Of a DNA stretch of 64,000 bases, positions 9,120-21,191 are shown in pieces. Where the stretch lies: the NCBI RefSeq assembly GCF_013414195.1, contig NZ_JAATTV010000005.1, forward strand, positions 155,579 through 219,578, given 5' to 3'. Made by a program: the position numbers and the translations under genes. A model generated the notes under the pieces. It saw nothing but the letters and a program-made list of their open reading frames with translations, was not told the DNA's origin and made no database searches. Source of the DNA: Psychrobacter sp. BI730 (GTDB taxonomy: Bacteria; Pseudomonadota; Gammaproteobacteria; Pseudomonadales; Moraxellaceae). Every line of letters starts with the position of its first letter. The first letter of the stretch is position 1.

Positions 9120-10151
9120 ATGGCAACAGCGTCTACTACTGATAACAATCAACAAGCTAACCATAACATACCTAAGACTCAGCACGCCGTACTCATACGC
9201 GAGTTCGGTGAGCCTGAAGTAATGAAATACTAAGATGGTGCTGATGTTCCTGAGCCACAGGATGACCAAGTACTAGTAAAAATTGCCTATGCCGGAATTA
9301 ACCCTGTCGATTATAAGACCCGTCAAGGTAAAGGCTGGGGTGCGGGAAACATCCGTAAAGACAAGTTTGAGAATGATCAGCCAGCTATTTTAGGGTTCGA
9401 TGTAGCAGGCGAAGTAGTCAGCAGTAATAGCGATGAGTTTGCTGTGGGCGATAGAGTAGCGGCCTTGACCTTTACCGGTGGCGGCTATGCGCAATATGTG
9501 GCAGTAGATGCCAAGTTGCTTGCGAAAGTACCAGACAATGTCAGCTTAGAGCAGGCAGGTGCTTTGCCTTGTATCGGACAAACGGCGCTACAGTTTGTAG
9601 ATTTTGCTGATATAAAAACAGGCGAGCATGTGGTTATTAATGCACCAGCAGGCGGTGTCGGTCATTTGTTGATCCAACTGCTTATGAATAAAGTGGCGCA
9701 AGATAACATCAAGGTGACGGTAATTTGCTCGCCAGAAAAGTACGCCAAGCTTGATGAGTTGATAGACGTATCTAAGCTGGCGGGCTGGATAGATTATACC
9801 AAAGATGAAGATTTCCCTGACCTACAAGCCGACGTGCTACTTGATTTAGTCGGCGATGAAGCAGGTGTCCGCGCGCTTAGCGTTCTCAAGACAGGTGCTC
9901 GAGTAAATGTGTTGCCAACTATCTGGGTTGATAAGCTCAAAGAAGCCGGTCAGCAAAAAGACTTAGCAGTAGCAGGCTATAAAGCGCAGCGTAGTGGTCA
10001 AGATATGGCGCGTGTTTTACAGGAAGTAGCCGATGGTAAGCTAACTTTAAAAATTCAAAAAACTTATCCACTCTCAGAAGTTGTTGCAGCGCACCATGAG
10101 CTACAAAAAGGCGATGCTTTTGGCAAGATTGTCTTAGCGGCAGCTGAGTGA
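9120..10151 (+). pseudogene. NADPH:quinone oxidoreductase-like (zinc-free MDR) gene, nonsense-interrupted
   Basis: A continuous 344-codon frame starts at ATG 9120 with an AAGGA Shine-Dalgarno (9106-9110). It is broken only by a TAA at 9231-9233, codon 38, in ...EPEVMKY*DGADVPEP. Before the stop lies the usual MDR opening (QHAVLIREFGEPE). After it come VLVKIAYAGINPVDYK, the LGFDVAGEV and VGDRVAAL segments, and a Rossmann motif APAGGVGHLLIQL. The frame ends normally with FGKIVLAA. The zinc-ligand residues of true alcohol dehydrogenases are absent, as in quinone oxidoreductases. A GTG at 9444 could start a 235-residue fragment missing much of the catalytic domain. The rest of the frame looks undamaged, so the mutation is recent, or a sequencing error. 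Confidence 0.85.
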
Positions 10152-10346
10152 ATGTCAAGATTGCCCAAATATTAGGTAGTGTTTGGTAGGATTTATTAGT
10201 AAGGGGATATCTGTTGAAACCCAGTAAACTTAACTGATGACTTAACAAATCATACAAAAGTTTTATTTTGGACAACAGAACGTCCCTGTAGTCTTCGCTT
10301 ATTTATCATAGGATAGAAAGCGAACGTTACTAATAAAGGAAATAAT

Positions 10347-11219
10347 ATGACTATCAACAATAAGGCTATCAATAATAAGACCAGCAATGAAAAAACAGAT
10401 GACCACATTGCTTATGAAGCAAAAGTTCGTGCAGAGATAGAAGCGTGGAAAAACCCTGATAAAGGGATTTTGGATAAGACGCTCGCAGTGCTTAATACCC
10501 CTGTGGTAGCAGCCGGTGATGCGTTAATGGAAGCCCCGCAATTTGGCGATTCTCTAAAAAAAGCAACTGAAGAAACGATTACTGCTTTGAGTGATGCAGC
10601 CAATTGGACATTGGACACTCAAGACGTTATCGATAGCTATCAAGAAGAAGCAGATATTAATGACTCCTCTATCAAAACGCTTGGCGACATTAAACGTCTA
10701 CCTATTGCGGTTGTAGATAAACAAGTTAAGCTTTTTAAAAGCAAATATGTAGCGCTAACCAGTGCGCAAGGGGTGACTACAGGGGTTGTAGGCTGGGCAG
10801 GTATCCCTGCTGATGTCGTTGGGCTTATTACAGCCAACCTACGTGCGATTGGAGAATATGCAACGTACTATGGCTTTGATATCAATGATAAAGGCGAGCA
10901 GCTATTTGCGATGTCTTTGTTGGCTGTAGCAACTTCTGACTCTGTTGAAGAGCGTAAAGCGGCGTTAGATGACACTCATGCGATGATTAAAGATCCAGAG
11001 ACTCAGGCATTCAATCAGATTAATGAAGAAGTTATCTCTCGTGTACTGCGTCAAACAGCGACTAAAGTAGCCACTAACATCGTTAAGACAAAAGCGGCGC
11101 AAATCATTCCAGCGGTGGGTGCAGTAGTCGCAGGTGGTGTTAATGCTAGCTACACTGCCAATGTTTGTGAAGCTGCTTATCAGTGTTACCGTGAGCGTTT
11201 TTTGGAGCGTCTCGCATAA
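10347..11219 (+). CDS. EcsC family protein
   Basis: This 290-residue protein matches the EcsC family, named after the third gene of the Bacillus ecs operon, whose biochemical function is unknown. Supporting features are a long central segment LTSAQGVTTGVVGWAGIPADVVGLI (in two halves) with glycine/alanine-rich hydrophobic stretches, followed by IGEYATYYGFD, the pattern of the EcsC core near residues 140-190. A second Ala/Gly-rich segment lies near the C-terminus (IIPAVGAVVAGGVNASYT). These hydrophobic stretches are probably membrane-associated rather than classic transmembrane helices. The N-terminal 25 residues are Asn/Lys-rich and probably flexible. Good AAAGGAAA Shine-Dalgarno. It is apparently monocistronic, convergent with alkB. 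Confidence 0.8.
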   Translation: MTINNKAINNKTSNEKTDDHIAYEAKVRAEIEAWKNPDKGILDKTLAVLNTPVVAAGDALMEAPQFGDSLKKATEETITALSDAANWTLDTQDVIDSYQEEADINDSSIKTLGDIKRLPIAVVDKQVKLFKSKYVALTSAQGVTTGVVGWAGIPADVVGLITANLRAIGEYATYYGFDINDKGEQLFAMSLLAVATSDSVEERKAALDDTHAMIKDPETQAFNQINEEVISRVLRQTATKVATNIVKTKAAQIIPAVGAVVAGGVNASYTANVCEAAYQCYRERFLERLA

Positions 11220-11251
11220 ACACTTAATGGCTCGTTAAGTCAGCGATAGTA

Positions 11252-11869
11252 TCAAGATGTAAGCATATGCCGAAACGTTAGACTGATTCGCCCAGCATCG
11301 ACCGTCTTTGTCTTAGTGATCGTATGCTTCCAAAAGGTCTGTGTGTCACCGTGCATCACAACGAGCTGACCAGACTCAAGATAAAGTTCAACTTTGTCTT
11401 GAGTTTTTTTATGCTTAAAAACAAGTTTGCGTGTGGCACCGAGCGATAAGGAGGCGATGACTGGTTGATGACCGAGCTCTTTTTCGTCATCAGCGTGATA
11501 GCCCATACCATCAGCGCCAGAAGGATAGTAATTAAGCAGGCAGGTGTTGAAATTAGCAATGACACCGATTTCTACTAAAGCTTGCTCAATTTTCTGTTTC
11601 ACGTGAAACACTTTATCTAACCATGGAACGGTTTGTCGCACGTGTCCCGAGTATTGATAATTGGCATTTTTGTCTCCCATCCAGACAATTTTCCTAGTAG
11701 TCATATGGGTCTTACCAAATAACGTCACGATGTCTGGTTGCCAAGGTAGCTCATTTAGTAGAGTATTATAAAGGGCAGTGGCATCGTCGATAATCACGCC
11801 TAGATCATTCACCTTACCCTCATAGGGTAGTAAGTTATCCGTGGGTGCAGGGGCAAAGAGGTCAGTCAT
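11252..11869 (-). CDS. alkB: AlkB-family Fe(II)/2-oxoglutarate-dependent dioxygenase
   Basis: Oxidative demethylase of alkylated bases (AlkB-like), 205 residues. The iron ligands are visible: H-x-D in MGYHADDEKELG near residues 126-128 and a distal His in VMHGDTQTFWKHTI near 181. The 2-oxoglutarate-binding arginines are in RISLTFR at the C-terminus. The substrate-lid strand ASLSLGATRKLVFKHK is also typical. This short form resembles the AlkB2/3-like class common in Gammaproteobacteria more than E. coli AlkB itself. It follows an alpha/beta hydrolase gene by 20 bases on the same strand and is probably cotranscribed with it. No SOS or Ada box is evident. Confidence 0.88.
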   Translation of the reverse strand: MTDLFAPAPTDNLLPYEGKVNDLGVIIDDATALYNTLLNELPWQPDIVTLFGKTHMTTRKIVWMGDKNANYQYSGHVRQTVPWLDKVFHVKQKIEQALVEIGVIANFNTCLLNYYPSGADGMGYHADDEKELGHQPVIASLSLGATRKLVFKHKKTQDKVELYLESGQLVVMHGDTQTFWKHTITKTKTVDAGRISLTFRHMLTS

Positions 11870-11889
11870 AATTTAGTCGTTGTAAATCC

Positions 11890-12780
11890 TTATTTACTGC
11901 TTTGGTAGTGCTCGTTGATGATTTGAGCACATAGTTCAGGCGCTTCCATTGGTAATAGATGACCATAATCTGACAGCGAAATAAGACTGCTATCTGGGAC
12001 AAACTTTTTCCATTGCTTTCGTACTCTGTCATTGATGAACAGGGTAGGTTTGCCTGTAATCAACGTGTAGGGACAGCGTAGTTTTTTGAGTGCGGCATCG
12101 ATATGAGGTGCGCCAAAATAATTGGCCAGCTCTTGTTCTGGTGCAAACATAAGCGTATAGCTACCATCTGTGTTTTTGCTCAGGCTTTGTTCAGCAAATA
12201 CTTGCAAATGCTCATCGCTGATACGCTTATAAGCACGCTGCGCACGTAGGCTCTCGTAATAACTATGGGTACTTGGCCAAGTAGATTGCTTGGTTAACGT
12301 GCTTTTGAAAGGCTCGCGGCTCAGTAGGATAGAGCGTGGCAAAAGGTTATATAAGGTGGCTTGGTGTTTGGTAAATGTGACAGGCTCGATCAGGTACAAC
12401 TGCGAAAACAGCTCTGGACGTTTGGCAGCTGCCATCGCTGTGGCCGTCGCCCCTTGCGAGTGACCAATACCTACGACAGGCTTGTCTTGGGTCTTTTCTA
12501 AAAACTCAATCAGCATATCAGCATCTTGCTCGCGCGTGAGGCGGCGGCTTTGTGGCTTATCGTACCAATAACCACGCAGGGCGAGGGAGCAGACCTCAAA
12601 ATTACTTGTCAACGCGCTTAACAATGGCGTATAGGTACCAACCGTAAAGCTGTTACCACCATAGAAGTGCGCCGGTGCGCGTGGAGTAGAGCTTGAATCT
12701 AGCGGCTGATTAAATTGGCTAAGGTCATAGTAGCGTGCCTGTTTTCCGCCAAGATTAATACGGTTTGTGAATGCTTCCAT
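11890..12780 (-). CDS. Alpha/beta hydrolase
   Basis: A 296-residue serine hydrolase of the alpha/beta fold. The nucleophile elbow GHSQGA is at about residue 107 within PVVGIGHSQGATATAM. An oxyanion-type opening HFYGGNSFTVGTY lies upstream. The catalytic His is in DYGHLLPMEAPE near the C-terminus. The acidic residue is probably the Asp of FINDR or nearby. There is no signal peptide, so it is probably cytosolic. The substrate is unknown. AAGGAAG lies ten bases upstream of the ATG. It sits between the ABC exporter (77 bases upstream) and alkB (20 bases downstream), all on the minus strand, which suggests a three-gene transcript. Confidence 0.85.
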   Translation of the reverse strand: MEAFTNRINLGGKQARYYDLSQFNQPLDSSSTPRAPAHFYGGNSFTVGTYTPLLSALTSNFEVCSLALRGYWYDKPQSRRLTREQDADMLIEFLEKTQDKPVVGIGHSQGATATAMAAAKRPELFSQLYLIEPVTFTKHQATLYNLLPRSILLSREPFKSTLTKQSTWPSTHSYYESLRAQRAYKRISDEHLQVFAEQSLSKNTDGSYTLMFAPEQELANYFGAPHIDAALKKLRCPYTLITGKPTLFINDRVRKQWKKFVPDSSLISLSDYGHLLPMEAPELCAQIINEHYQSSK

Positions 12781-12857
12781 AAAATAAACACTTCCTTGTG
12801 ACTTATTTTGAGTGATTTTTTCGTAGTTTGTCTTCTTATGATTGCTCTTAATGAATC

Positions 12858-14774
12858 TTAGTTGTCTTCACCTAAGAAGCCACCGCTTTGACGTTGCCAC
12901 AGTCGAGCGTAGACACCGTTTAATGCTAACAGTTCATCATGACTACCTTGCTCAATGATACGGCCTTGATGCATAACGACCAGTCTATCCAGTGCGGCAA
13001 TAGTAGACAGGCGATGGGCAATAGCAATAACAGTCTTGCCGGTCATGATATCATTTAAGCTTTCGGTAATGGCATATTCAATCTCAGAATCTAGCGCACT
13101 GGTGGCTTCATCTAAAAGTAAAATCGGCGCATTTTTTAGCATAACACGTGAGATAGCAATACGCTGACGTTGACCGCCAGATAGTTTGACTCCGCGTTCA
13201 CCCACTTGGGTATCAAGTCCTGTATTGCCTTTATCATCGTACAGATCTTTGATGAAATCCCATGCCTGAGCTTGTCTGGCAGCGATCATAATCTCTTCGT
13301 CAGTAGCATCAGGACGACCATAGGCGATGTTTTCACGCACGGTACGATGTAGCAATGACGTATCTTGAGTCACCATACCAATCTGTTGGCGCAACGACTC
13401 CTGCGTAACCGCATCGATAGCCTGACCATCAATCAGGATTTTACCGCTATCCACATCAAAGAAACGCAATAGCAAATTGACCAAGGTCGATTTACCAGCA
13501 CCTGAGCGCCCAACCAGACCAATCTTTTCACCCGGCTTAATATCTAAGTGGAAGTTGTCCAACAGTTTGATATATGAGTTAGGAGCGCGCTTAGCGATGC
13601 TAGTACCATCGACAGGCTCGCCAGTTTGTCCATTGTCTTCTTCGTCATTCTCATAACTGAAGTCAACATGATCGAACACGATACGCCCGTCTGTGACAGC
13701 TAGGGCTGGCGCGTCAGGTTTATCAATGATTGTCTGCGGTGCTGACAACGTACGCATACCATCTTGAACTGTACCGATACTCTCAAACAAACTGGCTGTC
13801 TGCCACATAATCCAACGCGTCAAACCATTTAGACGTAATGCCATCGCAGTCGCAGCAGCAATAGCACCAACACCAACTGCGCCTTGTTGCCACAAGTACA
13901 ATCCAATACCTGCGGTACTACTGACCAAGATCACACTGATAAGATGGGTCGATACTTCTAAATAGCTGACCCAGCGCATCTGTGCATGTACTGTACCTAG
14001 AAACTGTCCCATGGCATTTTTGGCATAACCCAGCTCACGACGCGAATGGCTAAATAGCTTTACGGTCATGATATTGGCATAAGCATCAGTGATTCGTCCT
14101 GTCATCAAGGCACGGGCATCCGCTTGCACAATCGCTGTCTCCTTGAGCTTAGGGATAAAGTACCAAATGGTAATGGCAACTAAGACGAGCCAAATAATAA
14201 AAGGAATAAGTAGTAAGCTGTCTAAATTAAACAAAATCACCCCTGAGGTGATAAAGTAGACAGAGACATACATAAACATATCGGTGACGGTCATTACGGT
14301 ATCGCGTACTGCTAGGGCTGTCTGCATTACCTTAGCTGAGACACGACCCGAAAACTCATCCTGATAAAACTGCATGGATTGCCCAAGCATTCGCTGATGA
14401 AACCGCCAGCGCATCTGCATAGGAAACACGCCTTGCAAGGTCTGAAAATGGATAAATGATGACAAGGCGATCCACAATGGGCTCACTATCATGACAGCGA
14501 GCATGATGAGTAGCATATCGCCTTTTTCTACCCATAGATTTTGTGGCGTATAAACGCCCAACCAATCGACGATATTACCTATCCAAGCAAACAGCATGGC
14601 CTCGTAAATACCGATACCAGCGGACAAAATCATAAAAATTAGTAGCCAGCCGCGTAAGCCATTGGTACATGCCCACAAAAACTTCAGCATACCATCTTTA
14701 GGTGATGGCAATGGCATGGGTGTGTCTGGAAAGGCGGGTAGGCGGTTTTCAAAAAAGCGAAATAAAGCATTCAT
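12858..14774 (-). CDS. ABC exporter, fused permease and ATP-binding domains
   Basis: A half-transporter of the type IV (MsbA-like) ABC exporter class, 638 residues. About six hydrophobic segments between residues 40 and 330 form the membrane domain. The nucleotide-binding domain has Walker A GRSGAGKST near 421, signature LSGGQRQRIA, Walker B ILLLDEATSALD and the switch His in IAIAHRLSTIA, all intact. An acidic insertion (ENDEEDNGQTGEPVDGTS) sits between the first strands of the ATPase domain. It should act as a homodimer in the inner membrane. The exported substrate cannot be predicted. It is probably the first gene of the unit with the hydrolase and alkB. Confidence 0.9.
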   Translation of the reverse strand: MNALFRFFENRLPAFPDTPMPLPSPKDGMLKFLWACTNGLRGWLLIFMILSAGIGIYEAMLFAWIGNIVDWLGVYTPQNLWVEKGDMLLIMLAVMIVSPLWIALSSFIHFQTLQGVFPMQMRWRFHQRMLGQSMQFYQDEFSGRVSAKVMQTALAVRDTVMTVTDMFMYVSVYFITSGVILFNLDSLLLIPFIIWLVLVAITIWYFIPKLKETAIVQADARALMTGRITDAYANIMTVKLFSHSRRELGYAKNAMGQFLGTVHAQMRWVSYLEVSTHLISVILVSSTAGIGLYLWQQGAVGVGAIAAATAMALRLNGLTRWIMWQTASLFESIGTVQDGMRTLSAPQTIIDKPDAPALAVTDGRIVFDHVDFSYENDEEDNGQTGEPVDGTSIAKRAPNSYIKLLDNFHLDIKPGEKIGLVGRSGAGKSTLVNLLLRFFDVDSGKILIDGQAIDAVTQESLRQQIGMVTQDTSLLHRTVRENIAYGRPDATDEEIMIAARQAQAWDFIKDLYDDKGNTGLDTQVGERGVKLSGGQRQRIAISRVMLKNAPILLLDEATSALDSEIEYAITESLNDIMTGKTVIAIAHRLSTIAALDRLVVMHQGRIIEQGSHDELLALNGVYARLWQRQSGGFLGEDN

Positions 14775-15143
14775 AGGCAGTAATAAAACATCAATAGCAG
14801 TACGTCAAGATGAACGAGAGCACTCGTTATCTAGAATCTTTACTTTTGTGATTGGGATTAGGTGCTATTTTAGCAAAATTACTAATCATACCTGCATGCT
14901 AATTGTAATTTACTTAAGAATAGCTGTGTCTTTAGTGCCTTAGTCACAACAATAATAAATAGATTGCTGTGGAAAACATATTTTGTTACATTCCACATCC
15001 AAACTTATTCATATTTTAAATATTGCTTTTATAAGCATGATTTCATTGCGAAAATCAGCTGATTAGCAGGCATTTTATTTAATGGTTTTTATAAATGTAC
15101 GAACAGTAATAACTCAACATTGAAGTTCAAAAGGTAGCAGTGA
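14775..15143. other. Divergent intergenic region, ABC exporter / DMT permease
   Basis: About 370 AT-rich bases separate the divergent ABC exporter and DMT permease genes. No gene or strong structure was seen. Promoters for both sides must lie here, but I could not assign them confidently. Confidence 0.5.
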
Positions 15144-15992
15144 ATGATGTATTTAATAATAGCGGTGCTATGTAGCGTCGCCGTCTCAGTACTTTTGAAA
15201 ATATTGCGCCAGAAAAATATAGATATTCGTCAGACCATCGTGGCAGGCTATCCTGTGGCTTTTTTACTGACTTGGGTATTACTAAAACCTGATGTAAGTG
15301 CCATACATGCGCTTGATAGCGCTTGGGCAATCATCATTGCGCTTGGAGTACTATTACCTGCCGTATTTATTATTCTGGGACGGGCTATTGAAGCGGTGGG
15401 GATGGTAGCAACCGACGCGTCTCAGCGCTTATCACTCATTATTCCTATCGTAGCGGCTTTTTTGCTATTCGGTGAGGTGCTGACTGGTACACGTATACTT
15501 GGATTGGCGTTAGGATTTTTGGCATTAGGTGCGCTTGTCTATCGACCACAGCATAACGATATTACTCGGCAAGCAAAGCATACGCCACTGTGGTTATTCG
15601 GGGTATGGGCAGGCTACGGCATTATTGATATTTTGTTCAAACAAGTTGCCAAACAAGGGGCAGCTTTTCCGTTGACTCTACTGGTTAGCTTTGGCGTAGC
15701 AGGTGTATTGCTTTTAATCTATTTACTTGTCACACGGGTACGTTGGCAAAAAAAAGCTCTTACGACAGGTCTACTGCTCGGCGCATTAAACATGGGCAAT
15801 ATTTATGCCTATGTGCGGGCACACCAAGTGCTGCATGATTCTCCTAGTATTGTTTTCACTGGTATGAATGTCGGTGTTATTGCCGTAGCGACATTGATCG
15901 GCGTAGGTGTATTTAAAGAGCAGTTGAACCGTATTAATATAATAGGATTAGTATTGGCAGTCTGCTGTGTAGGGGTACTGTTTTTGGCGTAA
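15144..15992 (+). CDS. DMT/EamA-type transporter
   Basis: A 282-residue inner-membrane protein made almost entirely of hydrophobic helices (about nine to ten). It is arranged as two repeats, the hallmark of the drug/metabolite transporter superfamily. The end of the first repeat reads LALGFLALGALVYRP, and the second ends with GLVLAVCCVGVLFLA. An in-family cue is the segment GRAIEAVGMVATDASQRLSLIIPI in the middle of repeat one. The substrate is unknown. Two adjacent ATG codons (15144 and 15147) can serve as start; an AAGG lies upstream. It is a single gene between the ABC exporter and the aldolase. Confidence 0.82.
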   Translation: MMYLIIAVLCSVAVSVLLKILRQKNIDIRQTIVAGYPVAFLLTWVLLKPDVSAIHALDSAWAIIIALGVLLPAVFIILGRAIEAVGMVATDASQRLSLIIPIVAAFLLFGEVLTGTRILGLALGFLALGALVYRPQHNDITRQAKHTPLWLFGVWAGYGIIDILFKQVAKQGAAFPLTLLVSFGVAGVLLLIYLLVTRVRWQKKALTTGLLLGALNMGNIYAYVRAHQVLHDSPSIVFTGMNVGVIAVATLIGVGVFKEQLNRINIIGLVLAVCCVGVLFLA

Positions 15993-16168
15993 TGCACATT
16001 GTCTAAAAGTATTGGTTTCATGATTTTTTGGCTATATTGTCACGTATCCTATATAGGCATACAAATCATCCTATGATAAGGTTATCTACAAATAACACGG
16101 CTTGTATGGAATAAAAAAGCTTAGTTTATGATATTTAATTTAACCAATAAAAATAGGATGCAGGCTCA

Positions 16169-17059
16169 ATGGAATACGATAAGCAATTACAGCGTATAAA
16201 AAATAGTTCAGGTTTTATTGCTGCTCTTGATCAAAGTGGCGGCAGCACACCGAAAGCGTTAGAGACTTATGGTGTCAGCAGCGACGACTATGATAACGAT
16301 GAAGCCATGTTTGATTTGGTTCATGAAATGCGTGCTCGTATCATGACGTGTGACTGTTTTGATAGCGAGCGTGTACTTGGTGCAATTTTATTTGAAGATA
16401 CCATGGAGCGCGAAGTCAATGGTAAGTCGACAGCTAATTACCTATGGGAAGATAAAAATATCGTACCATTTTTAAAGGTAGACAAAGGTCTGGCTGAGCA
16501 AATGAGCGGCGTACAAGTTATGAAGCCAATCCCGAATCTAGATCTATTATTAGATAAAGCAAAAAACTATCCTGTATTCGGTACTAAAATGCGCTCAGTC
16601 ATCTATGAGCCAAATGTCGATGGTATCGAGCTTGTGGTACAGCAGCAGTTTGATGTGGCTAAGCAAATTATCTCAAAAGGCCTGATGCCTATCGTCGAGC
16701 CAGAGGTCAATATTGAGAGCACTCAAAAGCATAAGTGCGAGTTACTGTTGAAGACAGATATACTGCGCAATCTGGAACGCTTGAATGATGAACATCAAGT
16801 GATGCTTAAGCTGACGTTACCAGAAGAGGCAGGGTTTTATCAGGAGCTGATTGACCACCCTAAAGTGTTAAAAGTTGTGGCGTTATCTGGTGGCTATAGT
16901 CGTAGCGATGCTTGTGCCAAGCTAAAACAAAACCCAGGTATGATTGCGAGCTTCTCGCGTGCTTTTACCGAAGGCTTGAGTAAGCAACAAAGCGATAGTA
17001 AATTTGCTGAGACAATTAATGCTTCAATTGAAGAGATTTATGAAGCATCTAAAGTGTAA
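16169..17059 (+). CDS. Fructose-bisphosphate aldolase, class I
   Basis: Class I (Schiff-base) aldolase interconverting fructose-1,6-bisphosphate with dihydroxyacetone phosphate and glyceraldehyde-3-phosphate. The 296-residue protein begins with the family signature GFIAALDQSGGSTPKALE (residues about 12-29). It carries FEDTMERE and a lysine-bearing strand HQVMLKLTLPEEAG where the Schiff-base lysine is expected. This is the short bacterial class I form, not the E. coli DhnA type. It has its own promoter region and a terminator shared with the convergent thiC. In a non-fermenting moraxellacean it probably acts mainly in gluconeogenesis, which is inference. Confidence 0.9.
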   Translation: MEYDKQLQRIKNSSGFIAALDQSGGSTPKALETYGVSSDDYDNDEAMFDLVHEMRARIMTCDCFDSERVLGAILFEDTMEREVNGKSTANYLWEDKNIVPFLKVDKGLAEQMSGVQVMKPIPNLDLLLDKAKNYPVFGTKMRSVIYEPNVDGIELVVQQQFDVAKQIISKGLMPIVEPEVNIESTQKHKCELLLKTDILRNLERLNDEHQVMLKLTLPEEAGFYQELIDHPKVLKVVALSGGYSRSDACAKLKQNPGMIASFSRAFTEGLSKQQSDSKFAETINASIEEIYEASKV

Positions 17060-17104
17060 ACATAGTAAATGAAAATTCGCACATAAAGCATAAGTAAATA
17101 AGCC

Positions 17105-17158
17105 AAAAAAAGCCCTACTAGATAAGTGTGCAAATACTTAAATAGTAGGGCCTTTCTT
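17105..17158. terminator. Bidirectional terminator between aldolase and thiC
   Basis: GCCCTACTA (17112-17120) pairs with TAGTAGGGC (17143-17151) around a long loop. A-run on the left, T-rich on the right. The U-tract is better on the minus strand, so it may serve thiC best. Confidence 0.82.
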
Positions 17159-17183
17159 ATTTCAAAAGTATAGGTTATTAACT

Positions 17184-19558
<2,375 letters not shown>

Positions 19559-19686
19559 AGACTTCCCTGCGTCGGTACTAACCGCATCAGGTTCGGCGGG
19601 TGATCTCTCAGCGAATGTATCAAGGCGACTACTTTAATAAAGCAAGTTTAATAAAGTGAGCCAAAAATACACCGCACCCCGAGTCT
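19559..19686 (-). promoter_or_regulatory. TPP riboswitch (thi element) upstream of thiC
   Basis: Read on the minus strand, the region contains the conserved elements in order: GGGGTGC, then CGCTGAGAGAT, then CCGAACCTGATGCGG, then ACGCAGGGAAGT. GACTC and AAGTC can close the P1 helix. An AT-rich P3 extension of about 45 bases separates the first two elements. No classical terminator was visible between the aptamer and thiC, so regulation may act at translation initiation or through Rho. Confidence 0.93.
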
Positions 19687-19892
19687 GTCAGTGTTGTAAA
19701 TCAGCCTTCATATTAACAAAATTCTGTACCAACGGCTAATAGTATTTGGATACAAATATTCTGTGTCAAACACACGATTCCATATTTTTGTGAATAATTT
19801 TTCTGAGTGTTGATAGATGAGGGTGCTTAGTATTGCTAGGTTGTAGACGAATTATTCAAATATTATGTAAAGCGAATGAAGGATTCTAGAAG

Positions 19893-19910
19893 TTGTCATT
19901 AAACTGTCAT
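19893..19910 (+). promoter_or_regulatory. Pho box of pstS
   Basis: TTGTCAT (19893-19899) and CTGTCAT (19904-19910) are two half-sites 11 bases apart. This is the exact periodicity of PhoB-binding direct repeats, and the AT-rich spacer TAAA matches too. It lies about 75 bases upstream of the pstS ATG, so PhoB activation under phosphate starvation is expected. Confidence 0.88.
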
Positions 19911-19984
19911 AAAGATTTGGCAAGATAGCACGCATATCACAAGCAATGCTTTTTTATACCGTTGTTAAACTTCAGGAGTCCTAC

Positions 19985-21151
19985 ATGCGTTATTCGTTAT
20001 TAGCAGTGGCCGTCAGTTGTACATTAATGCTTACGGCGTGTAATAAGTCAACAGATACGGCGGAGCCAACTGCTGATACTAGCAGTAGCGCTGTGACAAC
20101 AGCTGAAACAACTTCTCAGACAGCATCTTCTGCTACGTCAGATTTTAAATCTGCTGAAAATATCGCTATGAATATTACAGGTGCAGGTGCGTCTTTCCCG
20201 CAGCCTATCTATGCGAAATGGTCATATGACTACAATGCTGCGACCGGTGGCCAAGTCAATTATCAGTCGATTGGCTCATCTGGTGGTATCAAACAAATTC
20301 AGTCAAAAACAGTAGACTTTGGTGCTTCTGATGCCCCAATGACGCCTGAAGAGTTAGACGAAGCAGGTTTGATTCAGTTCCCAACAGTCATCGGTGGTGT
20401 TGTACCAATTGTCAACATCGACGGTGTTGAGCCTGGCGCACTGAAGCTAGACGGCACAACGTTGGCTGATATCTATTTGGGTAAAATCAGTAACTGGAAT
20501 GACCCTGCGATTAAGGCGATGAACCCAGATTTGACCTTGCCAGATGCCCCAATCACAACAGTATTCCGCTCAGATGGTTCAGGTACGACGTTTAACTTTA
20601 CTGACTATCTTGCCAAGGTTTCACCAGACTGGAAAGACACCGTTGGCGTTGATAAAACCGTCAAGTGGCCGACCTCTGCTACTGGTGCAGGCGGTAAAGG
20701 TAACGAAGGCGTCTCAAGCTACGTAAACCGTATGAAAAACTCTATCGGCTATGTTGAGTATGCTTACGCTAAGCAGAATAAGATGTCACATACTGCGCTG
20801 AAAAACGCAGCTGGTAACATCGTACAGCCATCTGCTGAGACGTTTGCTGCAGCAGGTGATATCGACTGGTCACAACAAGAAGGCTTTTATAAAGTCATCA
20901 CCAACTCTGAAACTGACCAAGCATGGCCTATCGCTGCTGCGACCTTTATCTTGGTACATAAGCAACCAGAAAATCCTCAGCAAGTCGCTGGCGTGTTGAA
21001 CTTCTTTGACTGGGCTTATACCCAAGGTGATGACAGCGCCATGGAACTAGACTACGTACCATTCTCTGACACGGCAGTAGCCTTGTTCAAAGAGAAGTGG
21101 AACGAAGTGAAAGGTAGCGATGGACAGCCTGTCTACAAGCCAGCTCAGTAA
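19985..21151 (+). CDS. pstS: Phosphate ABC transporter substrate-binding lipoprotein PstS
   Basis: Periplasmic phosphate-binding protein of the high-affinity Pst system, 388 residues. The ATG at 19985 is preferred because AGGAG lies six bases upstream and the encoded N-terminus is a lipoprotein signal (LMLTAC, lipid-modified Cys near residue 19). This is followed by a Thr/Ser-rich linker to about residue 60. The mature domain has GAGASFPQPIYAKW, the phosphate-loop residues in YQSIGSSGGIKQI and FGASDAPM, and VFRSDGSGTTFNFTDYL. It is the first gene of pstS-pstC-pstA-pstB-phoU, behind a Pho box. A strong hairpin after it should keep its mRNA in excess over the permease genes. Confidence 0.96.
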   Translation: MRYSLLAVAVSCTLMLTACNKSTDTAEPTADTSSSAVTTAETTSQTASSATSDFKSAENIAMNITGAGASFPQPIYAKWSYDYNAATGGQVNYQSIGSSGGIKQIQSKTVDFGASDAPMTPEELDEAGLIQFPTVIGGVVPIVNIDGVEPGALKLDGTTLADIYLGKISNWNDPAIKAMNPDLTLPDAPITTVFRSDGSGTTFNFTDYLAKVSPDWKDTVGVDKTVKWPTSATGAGGKGNEGVSSYVNRMKNSIGYVEYAYAKQNKMSHTALKNAAGNIVQPSAETFAAAGDIDWSQQEGFYKVITNSETDQAWPIAAATFILVHKQPENPQQVAGVLNFFDWAYTQGDDSAMELDYVPFSDTAVALFKEKWNEVKGSDGQPVYKPAQ

Positions 21152-21191
21152 TTTGTTTCTGCTAAATACTATTTAGTATCCTACAAGTTAT

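Noticed and set aside
9231..9233. TAA as a programmed readthrough or recoding site
   Set aside because: TAA is not a selenocysteine or pyrrolysine codon, and no recoding structure is apparent. A simple nonsense mutation is the better explanation.
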